From the NCBI GenBank assembly GCA_964564415.1, contig CAZMAV010000015.1, positions 58,744 to 122,743 of the forward strand: DNA of 64,000 bases, read 5' to 3'. The notes under the pieces are model-generated. The model ran no database searches. It was given only the letters and a program-made list of their open reading frames with translations, and was not told the origin of the DNA. This DNA comes from JALEFZ01 sp964564415 (GTDB lineage Bacteria > Bacteroidota > Bacteroidia > J057). Shown one piece after another: positions 55,007 through 63,856 of the stretch (position 1 is its first letter; each line of letters opens with the position of its first letter). Made by a program: the position numbers and the translations under genes.

Positions 55007-55073
55007 TTCCTCAACCTATTATTTTCAGGAATTTAAATATTCATCCCGAAGCTATTCATTTGATATCTTTTAT

Positions 55074-55109
55074 AAGATTTCCCCTTCAGGGAAGGGGAAA
55101 TCTTTTTTA
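55074..55109 (+). terminator. Rho-independent terminator after the 224-aa gene
   Basis: GATTTCCCCTTC (55076-55087) pairs perfectly with GAAGGGGAAATC (55091-55102), extended by two A-T pairs, with a 3-nt loop and a run of T residues (55101-55108). Confidence 0.92.
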
Positions 55110-55276
55110 TACAGATAAAAAACATCCACATTTTTGGAGCTTAGAAAGAGATTATCTCTGATGACCTCAAAGGCTCTATACCCACCCATCCGTGAGAATC
55201 ATTATTATATCAGATTACTCACAAGAAATAGTTTTAAAATAATCGTATATTCATTAGGGCTGATAATTCCTCTATC

Positions 55277-57502
55277 ATGAAAAAAGTATATTCCTATCTA
55301 CTCCCTATCCTCCTCTTGATGCTACCCCTGCTTGTATTTTCTCAAGATAATTTCAAGAGTCTGGCTCATGAAGCCTGGAACATTGGCGAGGCCTACGAAG
55401 CCACAGGAGGCGCTTCCTATGGATATATTGCAGAGCAATATCATGAGGCGGGTAAAAACTATCACCTTGAGGCTGAAACTTACACAGCTGACGCCAACAG
55501 GAGAAAGTACCTGACCCGGGCACAGAAAGCCTACTTTAAAGCTCAATATTATTATGACAGAGACGGGTATCTAAACAAAGCAGAAGCCATAGGTAAGGAG
55601 CTGTTGAAAGTCGAAAATGAGCTGAAGGGAGTTACCTACCAAAACCAATCTGACAAAAATGATGGCCAGGATCCTAAGGAACCAGCAATTCCGGCTCCGG
55701 GGAAAGCCTTGGGGGAAAGCATAGAATTTTCTGCCCGATATGGCATTTTTTCGGTAAAGCCTCCGGCGAGTATGGGGAAGCTCATCCCTCGACGGAGCGA
55801 GACAGTGATGACCATTACCTCTGTCGAATTATCTCCTGAACCCCTGGCCATTGGGCTTACGGAGACAGCCTTCAGCCTGATTCCGGGCATGAAGTCGGCC
55901 GAGGCCCTACCATCTGCTGAGGATATGTGTGAAAATGGGAGCAACTTCCTAATCAATGGCCAGGAAATCCTCCAAATGATGCAAAAAGAAGGGGTTGACC
56001 CTGGCGAAATGAAAGAAGACTTAAAAAAGACCAAATTGGGAACCAAGCAAGAGGTCATCAATATAGGTCCTGCAAAGGCTTGTCTGGTGGTGATGGGCGG
56101 AACATCAGCTACAGAGGATTATGTAATGGTGATGCTTCGCTTTATCCACCATGAAAATCTCTACAGTTTTGCGCTAAAAGGCCCTTCTAAGTGGGCAGAT
56201 ATATTAGAAAAATCAGCGAGAAGCTTTCGAATAAAGCCCGTCGAAATTCCGGAGGGCGGAATTGAATGTTTAAAGGGAGAGGAAATCCTTCGGGAAGGTC
56301 TGGCCATCAGGTCCTACCTCAAACTTCCCCCTCCCAAAGGTGAAGGAAAGATTCGATTTTCAGTTAGCCCGGTTTTGCCCAGGACACAGGTCCCTCTCGA
56401 AGGATGGAGGCGGATTCTCCAGGGGATCAATACTTCCCTGACCATTTATCAGGGTGCGGAACTATACATTAGAATCAAATCACCAGATAAGGTGGAAAGC
56501 ATCAGAGATCTGTGGAATAGAGAGAGTAAAGTGGCCTCCGACAATTGGGCGGTAGAATTTGCACGGGATTATACCATGGAAGCTATTTTAGAATTAGGAG
56601 ATGTAAGCGCCCTCAATTATTCTAGGGCCATAGAGGGCTACCTAAGCGTAATGGAGACCTGTATAAAAGGTATCAATAGCCTGGAAAGTAAAATTACACA
56701 CATGTCCGCCAATGTGGAATGGGAAGTTCCCTACCTGAGCATCACTGCGGAGTGTACACCCCGTATGAAATGCAGGGATGGACGCCTGATACCCGACAAA
56801 GATTTTGTGCTGAGCAAGGAATGGAAAAGGGATACCTTGGTCGAACGCCGGCAGAAGGAATTTCTCACACCCATACAGGTGAATATAGAGAAGGAGAGAA
56901 TGAAGGCTTTTGTAGAGGAGTTGCTTGTCAACAGGGAAAAATTGGAAGAAAAAAAGGAAGATGGCTTATGCGCAGATGCAATAGACCGCATACGAACCTT
57001 TAGTTTTTGGGAAACTAGCGAACAGTGTCTAAGGATTGAGCGGCGGATGATAGAGGCCGAGAGGAAGAAAGAAAAGTGGGATCAAGAAAAAGATGAATGG
57101 GAAGAACAACTAGAAGCCTTCGAGGCTGGAAAAAATCAGAAAATCCCCCTCCTACAAAAAAATATAAAAGAATGGGAGGCTAGGAAAGAGATCGTCGATG
57201 CTGAGTTGGACAAGGTGGATAAACGCATGCAATTATTCAAAACTAATGAAAAACACATGGACAAGGATGAATATGATCGCAGGCAACTGCTCAATCAGAG
57301 AGCATATCAAAAACTATTTGATGAATCCGATTTTCTTGAAATACAGATTACAAAGGCCAGAAAGCAAATCAGATATTATGAGGAAGTAGTATTTGAGAGA
57401 GAAGCCAGGGATAAGATTAGCAGGCTACGAGATGACATTGATGACCTTCGAAATGAAATCAGGAGACTCAGGGAAAAAAGAAAGCAGTTAAGCTGCAGTT
57501 GA
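55277..57502 (+). CDS. Secreted hypothetical protein with C-terminal coiled coils, 741 aa
   Basis: Unrecognised large exported protein. Signal peptide about 1-22 (YLLPILLLMLPLLVFS). Residues about 25-115 are helical and TPR-like (EAWNIGEAYEATGGASYG, AYFKAQYYYDRDGYLNKAE). A mixed domain (about 150-340) follows, containing IEFSARYGIFSVKPPASM. The C-terminal third (about 560-741) is highly charged and predicted coiled coil (RIERRMIEAERKKEKWDQE, RDKISRLRDDIDDLRNEI). It ends in two Cys separated by a Ser (LSCS). Its expected location is the periplasm or outside. Single gene on the plus strand; convergent with the amidohydrolase operon. Confidence 0.75.
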   Translation: MKKVYSYLLPILLLMLPLLVFSQDNFKSLAHEAWNIGEAYEATGGASYGYIAEQYHEAGKNYHLEAETYTADANRRKYLTRAQKAYFKAQYYYDRDGYLNKAEAIGKELLKVENELKGVTYQNQSDKNDGQDPKEPAIPAPGKALGESIEFSARYGIFSVKPPASMGKLIPRRSETVMTITSVELSPEPLAIGLTETAFSLIPGMKSAEALPSAEDMCENGSNFLINGQEILQMMQKEGVDPGEMKEDLKKTKLGTKQEVINIGPAKACLVVMGGTSATEDYVMVMLRFIHHENLYSFALKGPSKWADILEKSARSFRIKPVEIPEGGIECLKGEEILREGLAIRSYLKLPPPKGEGKIRFSVSPVLPRTQVPLEGWRRILQGINTSLTIYQGAELYIRIKSPDKVESIRDLWNRESKVASDNWAVEFARDYTMEAILELGDVSALNYSRAIEGYLSVMETCIKGINSLESKITHMSANVEWEVPYLSITAECTPRMKCRDGRLIPDKDFVLSKEWKRDTLVERRQKEFLTPIQVNIEKERMKAFVEELLVNREKLEEKKEDGLCADAIDRIRTFSFWETSEQCLRIERRMIEAERKKEKWDQEKDEWEEQLEAFEAGKNQKIPLLQKNIKEWEARKEIVDAELDKVDKRMQLFKTNEKHMDKDEYDRRQLLNQRAYQKLFDESDFLEIQITKARKQIRYYEEVVFEREARDKISRLRDDIDDLRNEIRRLREKRKQLSCS

Positions 57503-57830
57503 AGCAGGATATAGATATTTTTTCGCAGCTTCATAAGCTACATTCGCTGCATACAGATTCAAAATAGAATTAAGTGCCTTCAAGTGGGAAGGAAAAGTAG
57601 CTGACTTGCTGCCCTTTCTTCAAGTCCCTCAGTGAAATGTGGGGCCAGGGGTAAATAAAGCTGGGATCAAAAGCCAAGAAGAAAGGATTAAAGAAATCCC
57701 AAAGCCACAAAATTTCCGGGGCAGCTCAAAAGGAAATTTCCAGAGCTATACTTAGGCCTGATGGGTCCATAAAAAAGCAAGCCCCGAAAGAATATCCTCG
57801 CGGGGCTTGCATTCATTTACGGGTTTAGGT
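57503..57830. other. Convergent intergenic region with terminator and a short open frame
   Basis: 328 nt between the ends of the 741-aa gene and the amidohydrolase operon. It holds the terminator at 57777-57810. A 51-codon minus-strand frame (57570-57725) has an aromatic, protein-like composition but no ATG, and may be a gene remnant or chance. Nothing else is supported. Confidence 0.5.
57771..57810 (-). terminator. Rho-independent terminator of the amidohydrolase operon
   Basis: GCAAGCCCCG (57777-57786) pairs with CGGGGCTTGC (57801-57810), 10 bp. On the minus strand a TTTTTT run (57771-57776) follows the stem, just past the stop of the amidohydrolase gene at 57831. Confidence 0.92.
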
Positions 57831-59132
57831 TTAACGCTTCATTCTGTCGTATTTCTTTTTGAATCTGCGGTACAACATCTGATGCTTGTCATCGAGGACG
57901 ATTTCTCTTCCCTGAATAAATGCATAAATGAGTTTGTTGCCTCGCATATCGAGGGCATCCCCCTCCGAGACGAAAAATGTGGCGTCTTTACCCTTCTCCA
58001 GGGTGCCCAACCGCTGATCTATTCCCAAAATCCTGGCTGTATTTGAAGTAATGGTCTTCAGGGCTTCTTCCTTGTCCAGGCCATAGGCTGCCACAGTCCC
58101 TGCAAAAAAGGGCAGGTTGCGGGCAGAAGAAGCACCGCTGTAGCTCAATCCTACCAAAACACCCTCCTTGTGGAGCATACCCGCTAATTTGTAGGGCATG
58201 TCTACATCTTCAGCATTGGTACTGGGAAGGGAGTGAACGTTTCTTAGGATGACGGGGATTTCATTTTCCTTCAAAAAATCCATGCAATAATAGGCCTGGG
58301 CTCCACCCAGGACTACAATGCGACTGACCCCCCACTCCTTGAGCATGGAAACAGCCTTTACGATAGCTTTGGCCCGGTTTACTTCTAGGTAAAGGATCTT
58401 ACTCCCGTCAAATAAACCTTTCATGGCTTCCAACTTCAGATTTTTGGGAGAGGGATCGGAGGCCTTGGTGTAGGCCGCTCCATCAGCAAAGGCCTTGCGA
58501 TAAGCCTCTATCGCCTTGGCGAAGTCGGGATTGGGACGATTGTTGGTTTCGCCCAGCCACCACCGGGGTCCATACATTTCTCTGGGCCAATCGATCTTGA
58601 TGCCGTCCTCCATACGAATTGCAGCGTCTTCCCAATTCCAGGCATCTAGCTGCACGATGGAAGAAGTTCCACTCACACCCCCGCCCTGAGGCGCTACCTG
58701 TGCGGTCAGGATACCATTGGTGCGGGTAGTGGGAATGAGATGAGAATCGGTATTGTAAGCCACGATGCTTCGAACCTCAGGATTGAAAGCCCCAATCTCA
58801 TTGGCATCACGGCTGGCACTTACAGCTCCAATTTCTACCAGGCCCAGGTCTGTCTGTGGCAGGATAAATCCGGGATAGATATGCTTTCCTTCGATATCCA
58901 CCCTTTGGAAGCCGCTAAAACTGCGATCCTCCTTGCCTGCGTACAGAATCTTTCCCTTTTCAAAGGCCAGTGTGGCATTTTCAATGACCTTCCCATTTCC
59001 CAGATGGAGGGTCGCTCCCTTGATCACTATGCCCTCCGACTGTTCAGGCGCAGGGGTAGGAATCACCTGTGCCTCCATCACAAGGGGGAAATACAGGGCT
59101 GCAAGGCTTAAAATATATATGAGTTGTTTCAT
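57831..59132 (-). CDS. Exported amidohydrolase family protein (second gene of operon)
   Basis: 433 residues from ATG 59132, where the signal peptide starts (KQLIYILSLAALYFPLVMEA); the longer frame overlaps the upstream gene. It has the composite-domain start of amidohydrolases (GIVIKGATLHLGNGKVIEN, then IDIEGKHIYPGF-like segment VDIEGKHIYPGFI). The C-terminal part is the typical end (LGIDQRLGTLEKGKDATFFVSEGDALD). However, the metal-binding HxH of the TIM barrel is not seen after PGFI (QTDLG instead). Catalytic activity is therefore doubtful, and it may act as a partner of the 1000-residue protein 25 nt upstream. Location periplasmic or extracellular. Confidence 0.88.
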   Translation of the reverse strand: MKQLIYILSLAALYFPLVMEAQVIPTPAPEQSEGIVIKGATLHLGNGKVIENATLAFEKGKILYAGKEDRSFSGFQRVDIEGKHIYPGFILPQTDLGLVEIGAVSASRDANEIGAFNPEVRSIVAYNTDSHLIPTTRTNGILTAQVAPQGGGVSGTSSIVQLDAWNWEDAAIRMEDGIKIDWPREMYGPRWWLGETNNRPNPDFAKAIEAYRKAFADGAAYTKASDPSPKNLKLEAMKGLFDGSKILYLEVNRAKAIVKAVSMLKEWGVSRIVVLGGAQAYYCMDFLKENEIPVILRNVHSLPSTNAEDVDMPYKLAGMLHKEGVLVGLSYSGASSARNLPFFAGTVAAYGLDKEEALKTITSNTARILGIDQRLGTLEKGKDATFFVSEGDALDMRGNKLIYAFIQGREIVLDDKHQMLYRRFKKKYDRMKR

Positions 59133-59157
59133 TTTGCTTTGAATCTGTGGTAAAAAA

Positions 59158-62100
59158 TCAATGTCCGTGGCTGGCTTCCACCTGATAGTCGATGATCTCA
59201 TCGCAGTGCCAACTGTGCTTTTTCTCTCCTCTGGGTGGCTGGGTCCGGCTACCTTTCTTCTTTTCGTACCTCATCTTTTGGATCAGACGGTTTCTCTCAG
59301 CTTTTATGGCCTCCCTCAGTTGATTATCCTTCTCTATGCTGTATTCGACCTTGCCATCCACCAGGGTCATCTCTGCTTTGGCATAGATGGAAAGGGGATG
59401 ATCAGTCCACAATACGAGATCTGCATCTTTACCTTTCTTGATAGAACCCATCCGATCATCGAGGTGAAGGAGCTTAGCGGGATTGAGGGTTACCATTTTG
59501 AGGGCTTCTTCCTCGGACATTCCTCCGTATTTGACTGATTTTGCAGCCTCTTGATTCAGGCGACGGGCCATTTCTGCGTTGTCAGAATTGACGGCTACGA
59601 CCACCCCCTGATCTGTCATTAGCTTAGGATTGTAGGGCATGGCTTCATAAACTTCGAATTTGTAGGCCCACCAGTCGGCAAAGGTTGAGCCCCCCGCTCC
59701 GTGTTTGGCCATTTTATCAGCTACCTTATATCCTTCCAGAATGTGGGTAAAAGTGTTGACGCGAAAACCAAAACTTTCAGCCACACGCATCAGCATAGTT
59801 ATTTCTGATTGGACATAAGAATGGCAGGTAATGAACCTTTCCTTATTGATAATTTCCAACAGGGCTTCCAGAGCCAGGTCGCGACGGGGCAAAAGATTTG
59901 CCTTGGGATTGGCTTCGTAAGCTTTCCAGTTTTTTTCATACTCCAAGGCCCGGGTAAAGGCATCCACGTAGACCTGCTCGACCCCCATTCGGGTTTGGGG
60001 ATAGCGAATAGAATTGCTGGAACGAGACCGCTTAACATTTTCACCCAGGGCAAACTTGATATACTCATCAGCCCCTTCGATCAGCAGTTTGTCAGGGGTC
60101 TGTCCCCAGCGAAATTTAACGAGGGCAGACTGGCCTCCGATCGGATTGGCCGATCCATGAAGGAGTTGAGCAGCCACTACCCCGCCCGACAATTGTCGGT
60201 AAATGTTGATGCTCTCATGGTCCACCACGTCTTTCATCCTGACCATGGAGGAAACCGTTGCTACATCATTGACCCCACTCAGGGCAATGTGGGAATGCTC
60301 ATCAATGATGCCAGGGGTCAGGTGCTTCCCTTTGGCGTTTACAAGTCTGGCTTTTCCAGGACGAAGGTTTTCTCCCACCTTAGCAATCTTACCATTTCGG
60401 ACCAGGACATCCAGTCCTTCCACTACACCGGAAGCTTCATTGGTCCAGACCGTAGCATCCTCAAAGAGGATGTCTTCCGTTTGGCTGAGACTGGGAGATC
60501 CGTAGGACATAAAGGGATAAATCACCTCACCCAGGTCTTCGGGAGCTTCCTTCTTATCCTCTTCCTCGGATTTATCATCCAGGGAGGATTCAAAACGAGC
60601 CATCCAGGAGGTCCAGGTCCCATCGGTCAGGCTACCCTCTCCTTTTAAATCTTTGCCCACTTTTATACCTGAAAGGTGAACCAAATCTCCTGACTCCTTA
60701 TCTGCTTCAAAGGAAAAACTGAGCCATTCATCCTCATAATTACCTTTTGCCTTCAATTCGGTAGAATCATTGGCCATGACCTTAAACTTGGGCTTTTCGG
60801 GAGATCCAGATATTTCGAGGTCATAAGCTTCCTCCCCTACCTCAAGTCGATATTTTCCAAGGATATCTTCACCGGGCATAGATGAAACCAGGTATTTTTT
60901 ACCTTGAATATAGTTCTGGTAAATTTTTGTCTTGTCCTCAAAAATCTTGTCCGAGGTGATGATAAAATTTGCCAGTTTTCCTTTTTCAAGGCTCCCTAGC
61001 CTATCCTGGGCCCTGATCAGCCTGGCTGGGGTGAGGGTCAAGGCCTTCAGGGCTTTTTCCTCGCTCAAACCATGGGCGATCGCCTTGCGCAGGTCCTTCA
61101 TGAATTCGGATTTCTTCTTATATCCCTCAGTTGTCAGGGCAAATTCAATTCCGGCTTCTTCCAACCTGGAGGGATTGCTGGGCGCCAATTCCCAGTGCTT
61201 CATCTGGGAGAGGCTCACCTCTATGGCCTCATAGGGATCGCTCACATCGTAGGTGTCGGGAAAGTTTAGGGGGAGAATGATAGGAGCCTGGGCGCTTTTG
61301 ATCCAATCCAGATTTTGGTACTCATCTCCACTTCCTTTGATGATATACTGACGGTCAAATTCATCGCCGATCTTGTCTGCTCGCATGAAGTTGAGCTTCC
61401 CACTAATTGTAAAAACCTGTGGGAGTCCCTCCAATTGATTCCAGGCCTCCAAACTTTCATCGTAAAATTGTCTATGGCCCACCTTCTCATACCAGTCGGC
61501 GTCCATTTGGGTCTGACGAAGCAAGGCCATGTATCCCATGATGGAGGAAGGATAATTCTGCTTGGAGCTTCCCTTGCTAAAACTGTAGTGGGCAGCCGCT
61601 CGAGCCATGAGCACCAGTTCATTTTCTTCTTCATCAGCCAGGCTAACCAGGGCGGAGGATCCCCGGGCCAGTCCATCTGGATGATGGGTCAGGACTGCAG
61701 CAAAACCCAGGGAACGCATGGTTTTGGCCCATTTTTCATCTTTTTCGAATACTTCTACAGCATCAATGTGAGATTTGATGGCATCATTGGCATTGTAGGG
61801 CCCTTCGGTTTGGGGGGGAATGACTTCGGGACCACGTCCTCCCCTCGAACGATCCACCTTCGGCATTCCATAAGAGGTATGAAGATCAATGAAGGAGGGG
61901 TATATATAGGCCCCTTTGAGGTCCAGGACTACTGCCGTGGAGGGAATCTCTACTTCTGTACCGACGGCTATGATGCTGTCCCCCTGGATGAGGAGGGTAG
62001 CGTCTTCGATGAAAGTCTGGGGGTCCACGCAGATGTTGGCGTGGGTGAAGGCTGTCGCCTGGTTGCGAGGGTCATGGACTCCATTGACAGGAAAGGTTTC

Positions 62101-62160
62101 CTGGGCGTAGAGGCCGATACCTGACAAAAGGCCAAGTAGAGTAAAGAGTATTTTTCTCAT
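59158..62160 (-). CDS. Exported double-domain amidohydrolase, 1000 aa
   Basis: Signal peptide about 1-20 (KILFTLLGLLSGIGLYAQ). Two amidohydrolase-like modules in tandem. The first (about 25-430) has DLKGAYIYPSFIDLHTSYG, where the metal HxH motif reads LHTS, and ends RLGSLEKGKLANFIITSD. A beta-rich linker follows (about 440-560). The second (about 570-970) has a full metal motif HLTPGIIDEHSHIALSG, the lower His in ITCHSYVQSE and FTHILEGYK, the metal Asp region VAVNSDNAEMARRL, and the closing MGSIKKGKDADLVLWTDHPL. The second module thus appears active and the first degenerate. These proteins occur with imidazolonepropionase-like exported hydrolases in Bacteroidota. Substrate unknown. The C-terminus is unusual, with a His-rich tail (HSWHCDE, ASHGH). 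Confidence 0.9.
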   Translation of the reverse strand: MRKILFTLLGLLSGIGLYAQETFPVNGVHDPRNQATAFTHANICVDPQTFIEDATLLIQGDSIIAVGTEVEIPSTAVVLDLKGAYIYPSFIDLHTSYGMPKVDRSRGGRGPEVIPPQTEGPYNANDAIKSHIDAVEVFEKDEKWAKTMRSLGFAAVLTHHPDGLARGSSALVSLADEEENELVLMARAAAHYSFSKGSSKQNYPSSIMGYMALLRQTQMDADWYEKVGHRQFYDESLEAWNQLEGLPQVFTISGKLNFMRADKIGDEFDRQYIIKGSGDEYQNLDWIKSAQAPIILPLNFPDTYDVSDPYEAIEVSLSQMKHWELAPSNPSRLEEAGIEFALTTEGYKKKSEFMKDLRKAIAHGLSEEKALKALTLTPARLIRAQDRLGSLEKGKLANFIITSDKIFEDKTKIYQNYIQGKKYLVSSMPGEDILGKYRLEVGEEAYDLEISGSPEKPKFKVMANDSTELKAKGNYEDEWLSFSFEADKESGDLVHLSGIKVGKDLKGEGSLTDGTWTSWMARFESSLDDKSEEEDKKEAPEDLGEVIYPFMSYGSPSLSQTEDILFEDATVWTNEASGVVEGLDVLVRNGKIAKVGENLRPGKARLVNAKGKHLTPGIIDEHSHIALSGVNDVATVSSMVRMKDVVDHESINIYRQLSGGVVAAQLLHGSANPIGGQSALVKFRWGQTPDKLLIEGADEYIKFALGENVKRSRSSNSIRYPQTRMGVEQVYVDAFTRALEYEKNWKAYEANPKANLLPRRDLALEALLEIINKERFITCHSYVQSEITMLMRVAESFGFRVNTFTHILEGYKVADKMAKHGAGGSTFADWWAYKFEVYEAMPYNPKLMTDQGVVVAVNSDNAEMARRLNQEAAKSVKYGGMSEEEALKMVTLNPAKLLHLDDRMGSIKKGKDADLVLWTDHPLSIYAKAEMTLVDGKVEYSIEKDNQLREAIKAERNRLIQKMRYEKKKGSRTQPPRGEKKHSWHCDEIIDYQVEASHGH

Positions 62161-62350
62161 AGAGCTAGCTTTATGGTGAATTACACGGATAATTTCCTTT
62201 GGGGAAAAACAAATTTCAAGCTATGGGAAAAATATCTTTTGGACAAATACAAGATTGCGAATACATTGGGTAGAGAAGGGAAGTAGAATAAGCTAGCCTT
62301 TGGGCCTAACAAAGAAGGGAGTGTTAGGTTATAAATTAAACACATATAAA

Positions 62351-62791
62351 ATGGGTAAAATTCTACTGGGAGCTCTGGCCCTAACGGCCCTGGTCTTGGC
62401 TCAGCCCAAAAAAGAAAAGGAAATGGACAGATATCCGGCTAAAAATGTACTTGGTGAAGCCCTTCAGCCCTGTTGTACCGATCCCATGACGGGTTTTTAC
62501 AGAGACGGCAGTTGTCATACAGGGCCCATGGATCGAGGCGTCCACGTGGTTTGCGCCATCGTTACGGATGAATTTCTGAATTATTCTGCCTCCTGCGGCA
62601 ACGACCTCAAGACTCCCATGCCGGCCTATGGATTTGAAGGGCTCAAAGCTGGTGATGGCTGGTGTCTCTGCGCCGACCGCTGGAAAGAGGCCTACGAAGC
62701 TGGTGTGGCTCCCCCCGTCAAACTGGCCTCCACCCATCAAAAAGCCCTGGAAATCCTGAGCCTTGAGATGCTGAAAGAAAAGGCCTTGTAG
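62351..62791 (+). CDS. DUF2237 family protein with putative signal peptide
   Basis: 146 residues from ATG 62351. Residues about 26-146 match the DUF2237 pattern I know: KNVLGEALQPCCTDPMTGFY, CHTGPMDRGVHVVCAIVTDEF, GNDLKTPMPAYGFEGLKAGD, GWCLCADRWKEAYEAGVAPPV and the closing THQKALEILSLEMLKE. The conserved cysteines are present. Function of the family is unknown. Unusually, a hydrophobic N-terminal stretch (ILLGALALTALVLAQ) precedes the domain, which looks like a signal peptide. A start at the internal Met (MDRYPAKN, about residue 25) would give the normal cytoplasmic form. Both remain possible. Confidence 0.88.
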   Translation: MGKILLGALALTALVLAQPKKEKEMDRYPAKNVLGEALQPCCTDPMTGFYRDGSCHTGPMDRGVHVVCAIVTDEFLNYSASCGNDLKTPMPAYGFEGLKAGDGWCLCADRWKEAYEAGVAPPVKLASTHQKALEILSLEMLKEKAL

Positions 62792-62868
62792 GGGGGCTTC
62801 TTGTAAAACGGGAAGTCTTCAGCTCCTTGAAAATGAGAGATATGAGAGGATAGGAAGGTGGTTAGGTA

Positions 62869-63856
62869 AGGCTCGAAAAAAAAGTAGAGACTGATCCTGA
62901 GATTCCCAAGGTGTTTGCTGAGGTAGTCTCGGACTATCAAGGAGGCCTCCCCCAGGATGAATGCGTTCGCTGGATTGGGTTGAGTCCGATTCAAATCCAG
63001 CGCAAACTGGCGGAGCTCGATTTTGAGCTAAGCTTTTACTTGATTGACTAACTACTTGATGCGCAGGGCTTCCGCAAGCGTCAATACCTCAAGTCTGCTC
63101 CCACCAAGCAGGTCTTTCAACGCAATGAGCAGTTCGAAAAGATTAAGCAACTCAAAGACCGTTTTCTCGATGAAGGGCTTCCTGTGCTCCGTATCGACAC
63201 CAAGCAAAAGGAATTGATTGGCAATTTTGCCCGAGCGGGTAGTTATTACGATACTCAATCTCGCCTGGCCAATGACCACGATTTTCGCTCCCATGCTGAT
63301 GCCATTATGGTCCCACATGGCCTCTATGATGCAGGCGATAATCATGGATATCTGACTTTAGGCATCAGCAAAGATACCTCGGAGTTTGTCTGCGATAACA
63401 TCCAAAGCTGGTGGCAAAGCGACTTGCAGTGGAAATACCCCCAGGCCGATTGGATGCTCATTCTCTGTGATGGGGGTGGGTCCAACAATTCGAGGCATTA
63501 TCATCTTCAAGCAGGATTTGTACCACTTAGCCCAAACCCTGGACATCAACTTGCTTATTGCCCATTATCCCCCCTACTGCTCAAAGTATAACCCCATTGA
63601 ACATCGACTCTTCTCACAGATTCACCGAGAGTGGAAAGGCGCCGTCTTCCACCGAGTAGAAGTAGCCGAAGAATTAGCCAGGCAAACCACTACCCAAACC
63701 GGAGTCAAAGTCAGACAGAACCTCAAAACCTACCAAACTCAAAGACTTGTAAACCCATACTTCAAAGAAAATATTGCACAGTTTGTCCAATTTGATCAGG
63801 ATATTCCACAATGGAATTATTTCATAAGACCTCAAAAGGAGGAAGTTATTTTTTGA
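62869..63856 (+). pseudogene. Degenerate ISAzo13-type transposase
   Basis: Remnant of a DDE transposase of the ISAzo13 family. Reading frame 1 runs from about 62869 (in-frame stop just upstream) through VETDPEIPKVFAEVV and WIGLSPIQIQRKLAEL. It is broken by an in-frame TAA at 63049-63051, where the usual sequence would give LIDQLL. It continues through RIDTKQKELIGNF, NDHDF, GLYD, and DGGGSN. A frameshift near 63500-63515 moves the frame; the second part has FKQDLYHLAQTL, AHYPPYCSKYNPIEHRLFS (catalytic Glu region) and TTTQTGVKVRQNLKTYQTQ. The N-terminal HTH part is missing. The catalytic triad residues appear in the two parts but the element cannot produce an intact enzyme. Terminal inverted repeats were not identified. 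Confidence 0.88.

Noticed and set aside
59809..60648. 279-codon plus-strand frame opposite the double amidohydrolase
   Set aside because: Shadow of the second amidohydrolase module; no motif or promoter.
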